The position numbers were made by a program, and so were the translations under genes. The notes below the pieces were generated by a model that saw only the letters and a list, made by a program, of their open reading frames with translations, was not told the DNA's origin and made no database searches. Shown one piece after another: positions 27,970-40,300 of a DNA stretch of 64,000 bases. Numbering within the stretch: position 1 is the first letter of the stretch; the number at the start of each line of letters is the position of its first letter. Location: positions 17,416,945 through 17,480,944 of the forward strand of contig NC_087079.1 in NCBI RefSeq assembly GCF_026151205.1, in the 5' to 3' direction. The DNA is from Bolinopsis microptera (lineage: Eukaryota; Ctenophora; Tentaculata; Lobata; Bolinopsidae).

Positions 27970-28185
27970 ATTTGTTTATGTAAATTTTGTAGATATTTTA
28001 CTGTACTATTTTATATTGTATACAATTTTACGGACGAAATGATCCCAGGGGGGACTCCCAACCCACCGCTTCGGCGGGTAGTTGATGCACCGATCACAAG
28101 CAAGAGCCACTTTGGTCTACTTGCTGTGAGGTGTCTCAGCTACATGGGTTGGGGGTCCCCCCTTTTTTTTTTTTTTTCGACGATA
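25655..28185 (+). mobile_element. Non-LTR-type retroelement with 12-bp target-site duplication
   Basis: The 12-mer TTTTCGACGATA occurs immediately before (25655-25666) and after (28174-28185) a block holding a reverse-transcriptase ORF, a structured 3' region and a T-run tail (about 28163-28177). I read this as a retroelement insertion, most likely 5'-truncated, with target-site duplication. T residues of the tail could account for part of the right copy, so the certain shared core is CGACGATA. The 3' region has a long hairpin (arms near 28047-28064 and 28145-28161) enclosing CCGC-TTCG-GCGG, a stable tetraloop-type hairpin. Confidence 0.75.
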
Positions 28186-29214
28186 GTGGCTTAATTTTAC
28201 TTTGACAAAATTAACCTATTTTTTGCCATGTTGCAATGTTTCAATTGTGATACTATAAACATATTACTACCACAAAACAATGTTTGTGATTGGTGTGTGG
28301 TTCACAGGGGGGGGGGGGACTGAAACCAGGTTTTCTATCTGTAATACACTAAATATTAGGTTAAATACATAGGTTGTGGTGTCAGCACACATTTACCAAA
28401 ATCAAATTTTTTAATAGGAGGAACCTGTGGGCCGAGAACACTGGATTAAATTTGTTGAAGGGGATTGTTTTCAAATGACAGCTGCATTATGTCATAATTG
28501 CTTGAGGTCCATGCTGGATCATTATAAGCATGTTGCAGCTTTAGAAGTGCCTTTTTCAGGCGACTTTTAGCAAGGCTAATCTTGTAGTTGATTGATTTAG
28601 TACGGAATATAGGGTGTCTAAACTGGTATATCAATATTTGCTCAATTTCACACATGTTCAGATATCATCAAGAGTATGTGACAAAGTAAACTTGTTTGTG
28701 CCTTCTCAGTGTTATTTGCTTGCGACTATATGATATTCCTAGTGTTCCCCGGCCTTTGGAATTGATTTCATTAATTTTGAAATAACTCAAGATCAGTTAT
28801 CAAAATTTTTGCATGAAATTTTGGGAATCGAAACATTCGGCGACCAAATTCTGAATTTTGCCCGCCAAATTTTTTTCGAGGCCTAAATCATAAATCGGCT
28901 TTCTATCGGAAATGCGATTTAGAGTCGTTTCCGAAAATTTCATGCAAAAATTTTGAAAACTTTTTCGTAGGTTTTACCTAGCTCAAAGTTCGATGACAGT
29001 AATAAATTGGTTAAATGGGGAAAAATTACGGTTATAATATGGTTGATTGAAATGATTTAATAATGAGGCGGAAAACAGTTGGGTTTTTTGACATTTTGAA
29101 ATTGAAATAAGAAATTAAAGTTTTCTCACAAATTTGTAGTTCTTCATTCAGAAATCAGTGTTTAACAGCAATCATTTAAATCTATTTATTTACTTAACAG
29201 TACATTTAGACTAA
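28186..29214. other. Non-coding, with a short inverted-repeat element
   Basis: Contains a G-run near 28311 and, at 28801-28955, an inverted repeat whose arms are CAAAATTTTTGCATGAAATT and its near reverse complement ATTTCATGCAAAAATTTTG, spaced by about 105 bp: a small MITE-like unit. No gene recognised. Confidence 0.5.
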
Positions 29215-30030
29215 ATGGGTAATATGCAGGGAGCAAGACGCAAGAGGGACATAATGAATGAGTCAACGAGCGATTCGACATATGAAAAAGTTAGTATTCT
29301 TGAGATAAAACCATATTTGCCCCGAGAAATATGGCAAATTGTATTTGATGTAATGCCCATTAGAGATAAACTTTTCAGCAGTAAACATGTCATAGAATTT
29401 GAAGAATTTTATTCTCAACTATTAAAGAATTATGAAATGTATGCAGCAAATTTTAGAGACCAAGAGGTTGAAAGGTGTGCTCTTCTTGGGTTAAAGAAAC
29501 AATCTGACGATTCTGTAAATCTTATAAATGTTCCCAATATTGCACTGTCAATATATTTGTCCAACAACTCTGTGACATGGCTCGATGTAGATAAAACCTC
29601 ACATCGATATGTGACATTTGAAACTGATGATGAGAAAATTGGAATAAGTGAGCATTCAACATACTTAAAGGTGAACAACGTCTGTTGGTTAAATTTTGTA
29701 GTGAGCAAAATACTTCTCCCAACTGGGCAATACAACATCTTCTATAAGATCAAAGGACCTTGCAATGTTGCAAATGAATATAAGATAAGAGTAAAGCACA
29801 TTTCACCACATCAAGATGATGTTGGATACATTGATGTGAAGCAACTTAAAAGTTTGGATTCTACATGGGAATGGGTTCCGGTTTATATCGATCATAATTT
29901 CAAAGAATTGCTGAAGGTGTGTTATATTTATGAGAATAATGATGCACTCCATGTTGAATTATTTAATCAGAATGGATATTGGACAAGAGGGCTTTCCTTC
30001 CATGTGATCCGATTTGCATTGGCTGAATAG
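29215..30030 (+). CDS. F-box and PP2-like (phloem lectin type) protein, intronless
   Basis: Single-exon ORF of 271 aa starting ATGGGTAATATG. Residues about 30-52 (IKPYLPREIWQIVFDVMPIRDKL) fit the F-box consensus (LP.E....F......). The C-terminal half fits the PP2 jelly-roll pattern: CWLNFVVSKILLPTGQYNIFYKIKG, then WEWVPVYI, then LHVELFNQNGYWTRGLSFHVIRF, mirroring the WLD..KI....PGT.YEV, W.EIP and GLW.KGL.IKGI blocks of plant PP2. F-box proteins recruit substrates to SCF ubiquitin ligases; PP2 and the related FBXO2-type domains bind glycans. Hence a glycoprotein-directed SCF adaptor is inferred. Lacking introns and lying between repeats, it may be retrotransposed, part of an amplified family, or horizontally acquired. 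Domain calls are by eye. Confidence 0.65.
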   Translation: MGNMQGARRKRDIMNESTSDSTYEKVSILEIKPYLPREIWQIVFDVMPIRDKLFSSKHVIEFEEFYSQLLKNYEMYAANFRDQEVERCALLGLKKQSDDSVNLINVPNIALSIYLSNNSVTWLDVDKTSHRYVTFETDDEKIGISEHSTYLKVNNVCWLNFVVSKILLPTGQYNIFYKIKGPCNVANEYKIRVKHISPHQDDVGYIDVKQLKSLDSTWEWVPVYIDHNFKELLKVCYIYENNDALHVELFNQNGYWTRGLSFHVIRFALAE

Positions 30031-31300
30031 TGGATAAGTGAACAAGTTATATTTGAAGACTGTGACCATGAAAAATCTGGTCTTGTTGATATATATCAGA
30101 AATAGCTTTATAAGTCGATTATAAATAGCTTTATAAGTCAATTATAAATAGCTTTATAAGTCAATTATAAATAGCTTTATAATTCAATTTTAAATAGCTT
30201 TATAAATAGAGCTTTATAAGTCAATTTTGGAATTAGAATTACATGATAATTGGACAGCATATTATGTAATATACAATGAAAATATCCCAATGTTTAATCT
30301 TTATAAACCTTTTAAAGAGGCTAGCACTCCTCTGTCAGTAATTGTTAGCATCAATAAACTCCCTTACAGCTTTACAGTACTTTATCATGTGCCAACCCCT
30401 CCCTCCACGTTCTTAATCATGTTTTAACTTTGGATGATGACAAAATTAAAAAAAACTTTTTACCACTGGCATAAATTTAAAAAGTGACTAGGTATCCAGT
30501 CTGGAAAGAAAACAAACTATATTATATATTTTTAAAACGACTATACATTTTCCGGCCGCTCCGCGGCCGGGTGAATATTTCATTATGTATCACCCTAAAT
30601 TCCATACCATACTGCATTGTGCTTTGGTAATTATATTACTGAGGTATTATTAGTTATTCATTAGTTATTCATAATTGCCAAAAAAGTGGGAATAAAATTA
30701 TCGTCTGTGAGTCCAGAACTCGTAACCTGCCGATTTGAGGATAACGCATTAATCCATTGCGCCAGGCCACGCGGCCATATTCAAGAGTGTAATATTTGTG
30801 TCTATATTCGCATGGGAATTTTAAGCGCGTTCTGAAAAATACTCCACTAGAAACAAGTCGCGACTGAAAAAAAGTCGTAGATTTCTGTAGATTCCTGAGA
30901 ATGAAGAGTTACTTGGAATTTCCAAAAATATTTGAAGCGTTTTTTGTCCCAAGAATCAACAAGAATCTAGCTAGATCTTACATATGTAATGCGCTCAATT
31001 CGAACGTCTTAAGAACCCCTGAGAGCGACTAATTTTAATTTAATTTAAATATTTTTTTGACAAAAATCAGTCGGTGGCTATGGAAATATTATGACTAGGA
31101 ATTAGATTCTTAAATTCCTCACTAAAGCATCCGTAAATATTACTATGTTTGTGTTTTTTGCTTGAAGATTTTGTTGTGACCATTTTGTTGTTCTTCAAAA
31201 ATGTAAAAGTTTATCATATGTATCAATGTTTGATCACTAACATTTTTGAATATAAATTTTTTTGAAATACCATTAACATTGATTCTGTTTTCGTTGAAGC
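30031..31300. other. Intergenic AT-rich DNA with simple repeats and a tRNA-like relic
   Basis: 30100-30235 holds about five degenerate copies of a ~23-bp unit (AAATAGCTTTATAAGTCAAT). A tRNA-like sequence lies at 30702-30776 on the minus strand. The ORF at 30227-30427 has no recognisable character. Confidence 0.5.
30702..30776 (-). repeat. tRNA-Arg-like relic or tRNA-derived SINE head
   Basis: On the minus strand the start GGCCGCGTGGCCTGGCGCAA with ATGGATTAATGCG resembles the acceptor and D-arm (A box) of a tRNA-Arg, and GAGTTCTGGACTC about 30 nt later occupies the B-box place. The T-stem pairs poorly and the B box departs from GTTCRANYC, so a working tRNA is unlikely. A decayed tRNA gene or a tRNA-derived SINE head fits better. 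Confidence 0.4.
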
Positions 31301-34300
31301 ATGAAAAATGGCGAAGAGAAGTCGTATGTAATAGCAGACCGTGAGGATGCTAGTGATATAAGTGAACCCGAAATAATCAATTCTGCATCTTACAGTAATG
31401 GAGGTGGGTATGACAACGATGCAGATAATATTATGTTATTTGGGTATTTATTTTTAACAGACCTCCCGTGTTAATGTTATGTATTAACATAATTAAGTTT
31501 ATTTCTCTTTCCATTGCAATTTTAATAATTTGAAAATGGAATTTAATGCAAAAACATCATGCATAATGGATACTTGGAATAATTTAGTGTGTTATTATAG
31601 GCAGATGTTGGTATGTGAGATTTTAGCTCAGCCCCACATTCGTAACCGTGAAGTACAGTAGAACACACATAACTATATTCAGCAGTAATACACCAACTTG
31701 GCAAGTAGTAAAATATTTAATATTATCAATGATTACTTATCATCACGAAGCTAACGTAGTCTTTAAACAATAATGTGAAATATTTCTCACCAGAGAGCAG
31801 CGACTCTGCAGACAGAAGCGGGGTCCTGGTAGCTCATGTACCTGATTTACCATCTACTGTTACATTCCTTGAGGGTCCTTCCGGTAGCCAGGTACAGACA
31901 TTAACTAGAATTACACTTTACATTGTGTAAGAAATTATCAGATTTTTGGCGATTTCTCAGAAGCTAAGTCTCTTAGGCCTTAAGTTTGTTCATAGCACTA
32001 ATTGAGGTCTGTATCTCAATTAGAAGATGAGATAATTTATAGTGGGGGTCGCGATATGGGTGTGGTCAAAAAGGGTGTGATTCCGAGAAATTCCCCACTG
32101 GTGAAAAAGTGTACCCGAGTAAATAGTGTTATTTAGGACCATATAAGTCGGATTACATCGAGAAACTTAGCGGACGTCCCAATGTGAGCGGGAATTTTGC
32201 CAGGTACAGGCTGGGATTATTATATACACTCTCCATTTGATGAGGTATATGAGAAGTGAGAATATATCTCAATTTGAGTGTTGAGACTCAGTTTTAAAGC
32301 TGAGGACTGATAAGGATAGTGCTATTCAGCATTACAGCGTTCTCTTTGACCAAAATCAGAAACAAAACACTCCCTTCCACCAATTATTGTTGAATTATAC
32401 TTATTGTTCAGGAATAGAATTTGTTATTCGGTTTTCATTGAGTGCGTAAATGTTATTAATTCACATCTGCTCTGTTATAAATTAAGTCGAATTACACTAA
32501 CTAGAATATTTAGTACATCATTTGATAGCTCTAATTTTGTAAATATAAACGTCTACCCTAATTCAACGTTCTTCACGGCAGGTTTACATAATCGGAACAG
32601 CACATTTCTCTGAAGAAAGTAATCAAGATGTTGTTAGCACTATTGAGAAAGTTCAGCCTCACATCGTCTGTTTGGAGCTGTGTAAAAACAGGGTACGTGT
32701 CACGTGTCACGTGTCAACTTTTAAAGTGTCATTTAATAATCAGCTCTGAGTGAAGCTTTTTTAAGCTACTACTCGTATGTAATGGAATTGAAAGCGTATT
32801 TCAATAGAATGATTTCTTCATTATCCCGAACAAGGGATTACCATTGGCATGTAGATACGGTTCTAATATTATCTTGATTTATTAGAGAAAAGTTAACTTT
32901 GGTTATTTCTGGTGTTCGTACTTGGCGACTGGGCTCATCGTTATATTAAAGTCATTATTGTAACGGTATATTAGAACCAGACAGAAACAAAGTGTGAAGG
33001 GCCTGAACGGAACCCCTCGGTTTCAATTCCTTGCTTAACACTGCCGTACAGCAAGGAAATTCACCATTAATGATATAATTCATCTTGATATAATTTCAGT
33101 TGCACGTGATCAAGTGCTCGGAGGAGGAGATCCTGGAAGAAGTGCAGAATATCGGGCTGAACAAGGTCAAGGAACTCATCTCAAGATCGGGGGTGTTTTA
33201 TGGACTATTCCAGCTGGCCTTCCTTCATCTCAGTGCTGGGCTAACTAAACAGCTCGGCATGGCCCCTGGCGGAGAGTTCAGGTAGAATAGCTGTATAACA
33301 TATCGGCATGGCCCCTGGCGGAGAGTTCAGGTAGAATAGCTGTATAACATATCGGCATGGCCCCTGGCGGAGAGTTCAGGTAGAATAGCTGTATAACATA
33401 TCGGCATGGCTCCTGGCGGAGAGTTCAGGTAGAATAGCTGTATAACATATTGGCATGGCCCCTGGCGGAGAGTTCAGGTAGAATAGCTGTATAACATATC
33501 GGCATGGCCCCTGGCGGAGAGTTCAGGTAGAATAGCTGTATAACATATCGGCATGGCCCCTGGCGGAGAGTTCAGGTAGAATAGCTGTATAACATATCGG
33601 CATGGCCCCTGGCGGAGAGTTCAGGTAGAATAGCTGTATAACATATCGGCATGGCCCCTGGCGGAGAGTTCAGGTAGAATAGCTGTATAACATATCAGCA
33701 TGGCCCCTGGCGGAGAGTTCAGGTAGAATAGCTGTATAACATATTGGCATGGCCCCTGGCGGAGAGTTCAGGTAGAATAGCTGTATAACATATCGGCATG
33801 GCCCCTGGCGGAGAGTTCAGGTAGAATAGCTGTATAACATATCGGTATGGCCCCTGGCGGAGAGTTCAGGTAGAATAGCTGTATAACATATCGGCATGGC
33901 CCCTGGCGGAGAGTTCAGGTAGAATAGCTGTATAACATATCGGCATGGCCCCTGGCGGAGAGTTCAGGTAGAATAGCTGTATAACATATCAGCATGGCCC
34001 CTGGCGGAGAGTTCAGGTAGAATAGCTGTATAACATATTGGCATGGCCCCTGGCGGAGAGTTCAGGTAGAATAGCTGTATAACATATCGGCATGGCCCCT
34101 GGCGGAGAGTTCAGGTAGAATAGCTGTATAACATATCGGTATGGCCCCTGGCGGAGAGTTCAGGTAGAATAGCTGTATAACATATCGGCATGGCCCCTGG
34201 CGGAGAGTTCAGGTAGAATAGCTGTATAACATATCGGCATGGCCCCTGGCGGAGAGTTCAGGTAGAATAGCTGTATAACATATTGGCATGGCCCCTGGCG

Positions 34301-37300
34301 GAGAGTTCAGGTAGAATAGCTGTATAACATATCGGCATGGCCCCTGGCGGAGAGTTCAGGTAGAATAGCTGTATAACATATCGGTATGGCCCCTGGCGGA
34401 GAGTTCAGGTAGAATAGCTGTATAACATATCGGCATGGCCCCTGGCGGAGAGTTCAGGTAGAATAGCTGTATAACATATCGGCATGGCCCCTGGCGGAGA
34501 GTTCAGGTAGAATAGCTGTATAACATATCAGCATGGCCCCTGGCGGAGAGTTCAGGTAGAATAGCTGTATAACATATTGGCATGGCCCCTGGCGGAGAGT
34601 TCAGGTAGAATAGCTGTATAACATATCGGCATGGCCCCTGGCGGAGAGTTCAGGTAGAATAGCTGTATAACATATCGGTATGGCCCCTGGCGGAGAGTTC
34701 AGGTAGAATAGCTGTATAACATATCGGCATGGCCCCTGGCGGAGAGTTCAGGTAGAATAGCTGTATAACATATCGGCATGGCCCCTGGCGGAGAGTTCAG
34801 GTAGAATAGCTGTATAACATATCGGCATGGCCCCTGGCGGAGAGTTCAGGTAGAATAGCTGTATAACATATTGGCATGGCCCCTGGCGGAGAGTTCAGGT
34901 AGAATAGCTGTATAACATATCGGCATGGCCCCTGGCGGAGAGTTCAGGTAGAATAGCTGTATAACATATCGGCATGGCCCCTGGCGGAGAGTTCAGGTAG
35001 AATAGCTGTATAACATATCGGTATGGCCCCTGGCGGAGAGTTCAGGTAGAATAGCTGTATAACATATCGGCATGGCCCCTGGCGGAGAGTTCAGGTAGAA
35101 TAGCTGTATAACATATCGGCATGGCCCCTGGCGGAGAGTTCAGGTAGAATAGCTGTATAACATATCGGCATGGCCCCTGGCGGAGAGTTCAGGTAGAATA
35201 GCTGTATAACATATCGGCATGGCCCCTGGCGGAGAGTTCAGGTAGAATAGCTGTATAACATATCGGCATGGCCCCTGGCGGAGAGTTCAGGTAGAATAGC
35301 TGTATAACATATCGGCATGGCCCCTGGCGGAGAGTTCAGGTAGAATAGCTGTATAACATATCGGCATGGCCCCTGGCGGAGAGTTCAGGTAGAATAGCTG
35401 TATAACATATCGGCATGGCCCCTGGCGGAGAGTTCAGGTAGAATAGCTGTATAACATATCGGCATGGCCCCTGGCGGAGAGTTCAGGTAGAATAGCTGTA
35501 TAACATATCGGCATGGCCCCTGGCGGAGAGTTCAGGTAGAATAGCTGTATAACATATCGGCATGGCCCCTGGCGGAGAGTTCAGGTAGAATAGCTGTATA
35601 ACATATCGGCATGGCCCCTGGCGGAGAGTTCAGGTAGAATAGCTGTATAACATATCGGCATGGCCCCTGGCGGAGAGTTCAGGTAGAATAGCTGTATAAC
35701 ATATCGGCATGGCCCCTGGCGGAGAGTTCAGGTAGAATAGCTGTATAACATATCGGCATGGCCCCTGGCGGAGAGTTCAGGTAGAATAGCTGTATAACAT
35801 ATCGGCATGGCCCCTGGCGGAGAGTTCAGGTAGAATAGCTGTATAACATATCGGCATGGCCCCTGGCGGAGAGTTCAGGTAGAATAGCTGTATAACATAT
35901 CGGCATGGCCCCTGGCGGAGAGTTCAGGTAGAATAGCTGTATAACATATCGGCATGGCCCCTGGCGGAGAGTTCAGGTAGAATAGCTGTATAACATATCG
36001 GCATGGCCCCTGGCGGAGAGTTCAGGTAGAATAGCTGTATAACATATCGGCATGGCCCTGGCGGAGAGTTCAGGTAGAATAGCTGTATAACATATCGGCA
36101 TGGCCCCTGGCGGAGAGTTCAGGTAGAATAGCTGTATAACATATCGGCATGGCCCCTGGCGGAGAGTTCAGGTAGAATAGCTGTATAACATATCGGCATG
36201 GCCCCTGGCGGAGAGTTCAGGTAGAATAGCTGTATAACATATCGGCATGGCCCCTGGCGGAGAGTTCAGGTAGAATAGCTGTATAACATATTGGCATGGC
36301 CCCTGGCGGAGAGTTCAGGTAGAATAGCTGTATAACATATCGGCATGGCCCCTGGCGGAGAGTTCAGGTAGAATAGCTGTATAACATATCGGCATGGCCC
36401 CTGGCGGAGAGTTCAGGTAGAATAGCTGTATAACATATTGGCATGGCCCCTGGCGGAGAGTTCAGGTAGAATAGCTGTATAACATATCGGCACGGCCCCT
36501 GGCGGAGAGTTCAGGTAGAATAGCTGTATAACATATCGGCATGGCCCCTGGCGGAGAGTTCAGGTAGAATAGCTGTATAACATATCGGCATGGCCCCTGC
36601 GGAGAGTTCAGGTAGAATAGCTGTATAACATATCGGCATGGCCCCTGGCGGAGAGTTCAGGTAGAATAGCTGTATAACATATCGGTATGGCCCCTGGCGG
36701 AGAGTTCAGGTAGAATAGCTGTATAACATATCGGCATGGCCCCTGGCGGAGAGTTCAGGTAGAATAGCTGTATAACATATCGGCATGGCCCCTGGCGGAG
36801 AGTTCAGGTAGAATAGCTGTATAACATACCGGCATGGCCCCTGGCGGAGAGTTCAGGTAGAATAGCTGTATAACATATCGGCATGGCCCCTGGCGGAGAG
36901 TTCAGGTAGAATAGCTGTATAACATATCGGCATGGCCCCTGGCGGAGAGTTCAGGTAGAATAGCTGTATAACATATTGGCATGGCCCCTGGCGGAGAGTT
37001 CAGGTAGAATAGCTGTATAACATATCGGCATGGCCCCTGGCGGAGAGTTCAGGTAGAATAGCTGTATAACATATCGGCATGGCCCCTGGCGGAGAGTTCA
37101 GGTAGAATAGCTGTATAACATATCGGCATGGCCCCTGGCGGAGAGTTCAGGTAGAATAGCTGTATAACATATCGGCATGGCCCCTGGCGGAGAGTTCAGG
37201 TAGAATAGCTGTATAACATATCAGCATGGCCCCTGGCGGAGAGTTCAGGTAGAATAGCTGTATAACATATCGGCATGGCCCCTGGCGGAGAGTTCAGGTA

Positions 37301-40300
37301 GAATAGCTGTATAACATATCGGCATGGCCCCTGGCGGAGAGTTCAGGTAGAATAGCTGTATAACATATTGGCATGGCCCCTGGCGGAGAGTTCAGGTAGA
37401 ATAGCTGTATAACATATCGGCATGGCCCCTGGCGGAGAGTTCAGGTAGAATAGCTGTATAACATATTGGCATGGCCCCTGGCGGAGAGTTCAGGTAGAAT
37501 AGCTGTATAACATATCGGCATGGCCCCTGGCGGAGAGTTCAGGTAGAATCTGTATAACATATCGGCATGGCCCCTGGCGGAGAGTTCAGGTAGAATAGCT
37601 GTATAACATATCGGCATGGCCCCTGGCGGAGAGTTCAGGTAGAATAGCTGTATAACATATCGGCATGGCCCCTGGCGGAGAGTTCAGGTAGAATAGCTGT
37701 ATAACATATCGGCATGGCCCCTGGCGGAGAGTTCAGGTAGAATAGCTGTATAACATATCGGCATGGCCCCTGGCGGAGAGTTCAGGTAGAATAGCTGTAT
37801 AACATATCGGCATGGCCCCTGGCGGAGAGTTCAGGTAGAATAGCTGTATAACATATCGGCATGGCCCCTGGCGGAGAGTTCAGGTAGAATAGCTGTATAA
37901 CATATCGGCATGGCCCCTGGCGGAGAGTTCAGGTAGAATAGCTGTATAACATATCGGCATGGCCCCTGGCGGAGAGTTCAGGTAGAATAGCTGTATAACA
38001 TATCGGCATGGCCCCTGGCGGAGAGTTCAGGTAGAATAGCTGTATAACATATCGGCATGGCCCCTGGCGGAGAGTTCAGGTAGAATAGCTGTATAACATA
38101 TCGGCATGGCCCCTGGCGGAGAGTTCAGGTAGAATAGCTGTATAACATATCGGCATGGCCCCTGGCGGAGAGTTCAGGTAGAATAGCTGTATAACATATC
38201 GGTATGGCCCCTGGCGGAGAGTTCAGGTAGAATAGCTGTATAACATATCGGCATGGCCCCTGGCGGAGAGTTCAGGTAGAATAGCTGTATAACATATCGG
38301 CATGGCCCCTGGCGGAGAGTTCAGGTAGAATAGCTGTATAACATATCGGCATGGCCCCTGGCGGAGAGTTCAGGTAGAATAGCTGTATAACATATTGGCA
38401 TGGCCCCTGGCGGAGAGTTCAGGTAGAATAGCTGTATAACATATCGGCATGGCCCCTGGCGGAGAGTTCAGGTAGAATAGCTGTATAACATATCGGTATG
38501 GCCCCTGGCGGAGAGTTCAGGTAGAATAGCTGTATAACATATCGGCATGGCCCCTGGCGGAGAGTTCAGGTAGAATAGCTGTATAACATATCGGCATGGC
38601 CCCTGGCGGAGAGTTCAGGTAGAATAGCTGTATAACATATCAGCATGGCCCCTGGCGGAGAGTTCAGGTAGAATAGCTGTATAACATATTGGCATGGCCC
38701 CTGGCGGAGAGTTCAGGTAGAATAGCTGTATAACATATCGGCATGGCCCCTGGCGGAGAGTTCAGGTAGAATAGCTGTATAACATATCGGCATGGCGGAT
38801 GGCCCCTGGCGGAGAGTTCAGGTAGAATCTGTATAAAATTGTTTGAGAGGCAAACCCTCAACCCTGAACTCTATTACCACAACGCCCGTACAAATTTGGC
38901 CCCCTCTCCTAAATTGCGTTCAGTTATTGCGATAGCCCTAGCCGATACAATTCAAGTAAATTGTTGCTCACATTAATTTTATTGAGTTGTTAGCTTCGCA
39001 AATAAGTTGAGAGAATCCTCAATTCGGTCTGACGTGAGAAACAAGTCGTAAGAGGTTGTGTTTTAAATTGTTTAGCCTTTTTATACATTGGAAATATTTA
39101 AAACACTACTTTCCATAAAACCAACTTTAATGAAACTGTAAAACAGACTTTAAATTTACAGCTGAAGGAGCAACCCATGTTTTTGATTTAAAGGGAGACC
39201 GAAACCGATTCCCTTCCGAGAACTCAGAATCTAAAACTAATAAATCTGCCGATGTAGATAGTTATAACGCACAAATATTTAAACAATTTAGCCAAAATTG
39301 TATCTTATTCTAGGGATTCTATTATTCAATAAATATCAATCAAACTGTTCTTTATTAAAAAAGCAAAGATATTTAAAATAAATAAATGGATGCTTTAAAA
39401 GATGAAAGGAGTTGTAAAAATTACGACTCTCCGATTTAAGAACTACTTATTAAAAGAAATAATTCTACGAGATGGCTATTTAGGAGAACTAGTGGAAGAA
39501 GTTATCATTTATTACTTACAAACTATTACGATAATTCAAACCAGCATACAGAGAACAAATGACCCAGGTTAGTGTAGAGAAAATACATTTCTCACGTTTC
39601 AGGGCAGCGTATAGAAAAGGAAGAGAACTAGGCTGCACATTCCGACTGAGTGACAGATCGATACAGACCACACTGCAGCGAGCCATCTACTCGCTGACCG
39701 TGTGGAAACAGCTTGGACTTGCTGTGAAAACTTATCTTTAACAACGAGAAGATAACCAAGGAGGATGTGGAGAGTTTCAAGGGTGACGTTCTTCAGGTTA
39801 CTATGGTTACGATGGTTAAATTGGTTACTATGGTTACATAGGATACTAAAGTTAAATTTGAGAATAAATGTCTTGGGGCGGACAACAATAATCACATGAT
39901 GGATTTTGAAAGCTTTGTTACAAACAAATTAAGATCGTATTATGCAATATGCATATTACGTGGCTGAGAAGGGCAAATGAAATATGGTTTATTTGTAATT
40001 AGTTTTAATTAGTTTTATTTAGTTTTAATTAGTTGTAATTAGTTGTAATTAGTTGTAATTAGTTGTAATTAGTTGTAATTAGTTGTAATTAGTTGTAATT
40101 AGTTGTAATTAGTTGTAATTATTTGTAATTAGTTGTAACTAGTTGTAATTAATTGTAACTAGTTTATCTCACTCACAGAAGCTGATAGAGGAGATCACGG
40201 GAGAGTATCCCAACCTGTCCAGAATATTCGTGGATGAGAGAGACCAGTTCCTGTCGAGGAGGATATTTGACGCTTCTGGGGAGGCAGTGTGCAAACACAC

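Noticed and set aside
33256-38838. CRISPR-like regularly spaced repeats
   Set aside because: Units are directly adjacent with no unique spacers, the genome is eukaryotic, and the unit is copied from a gene exon.
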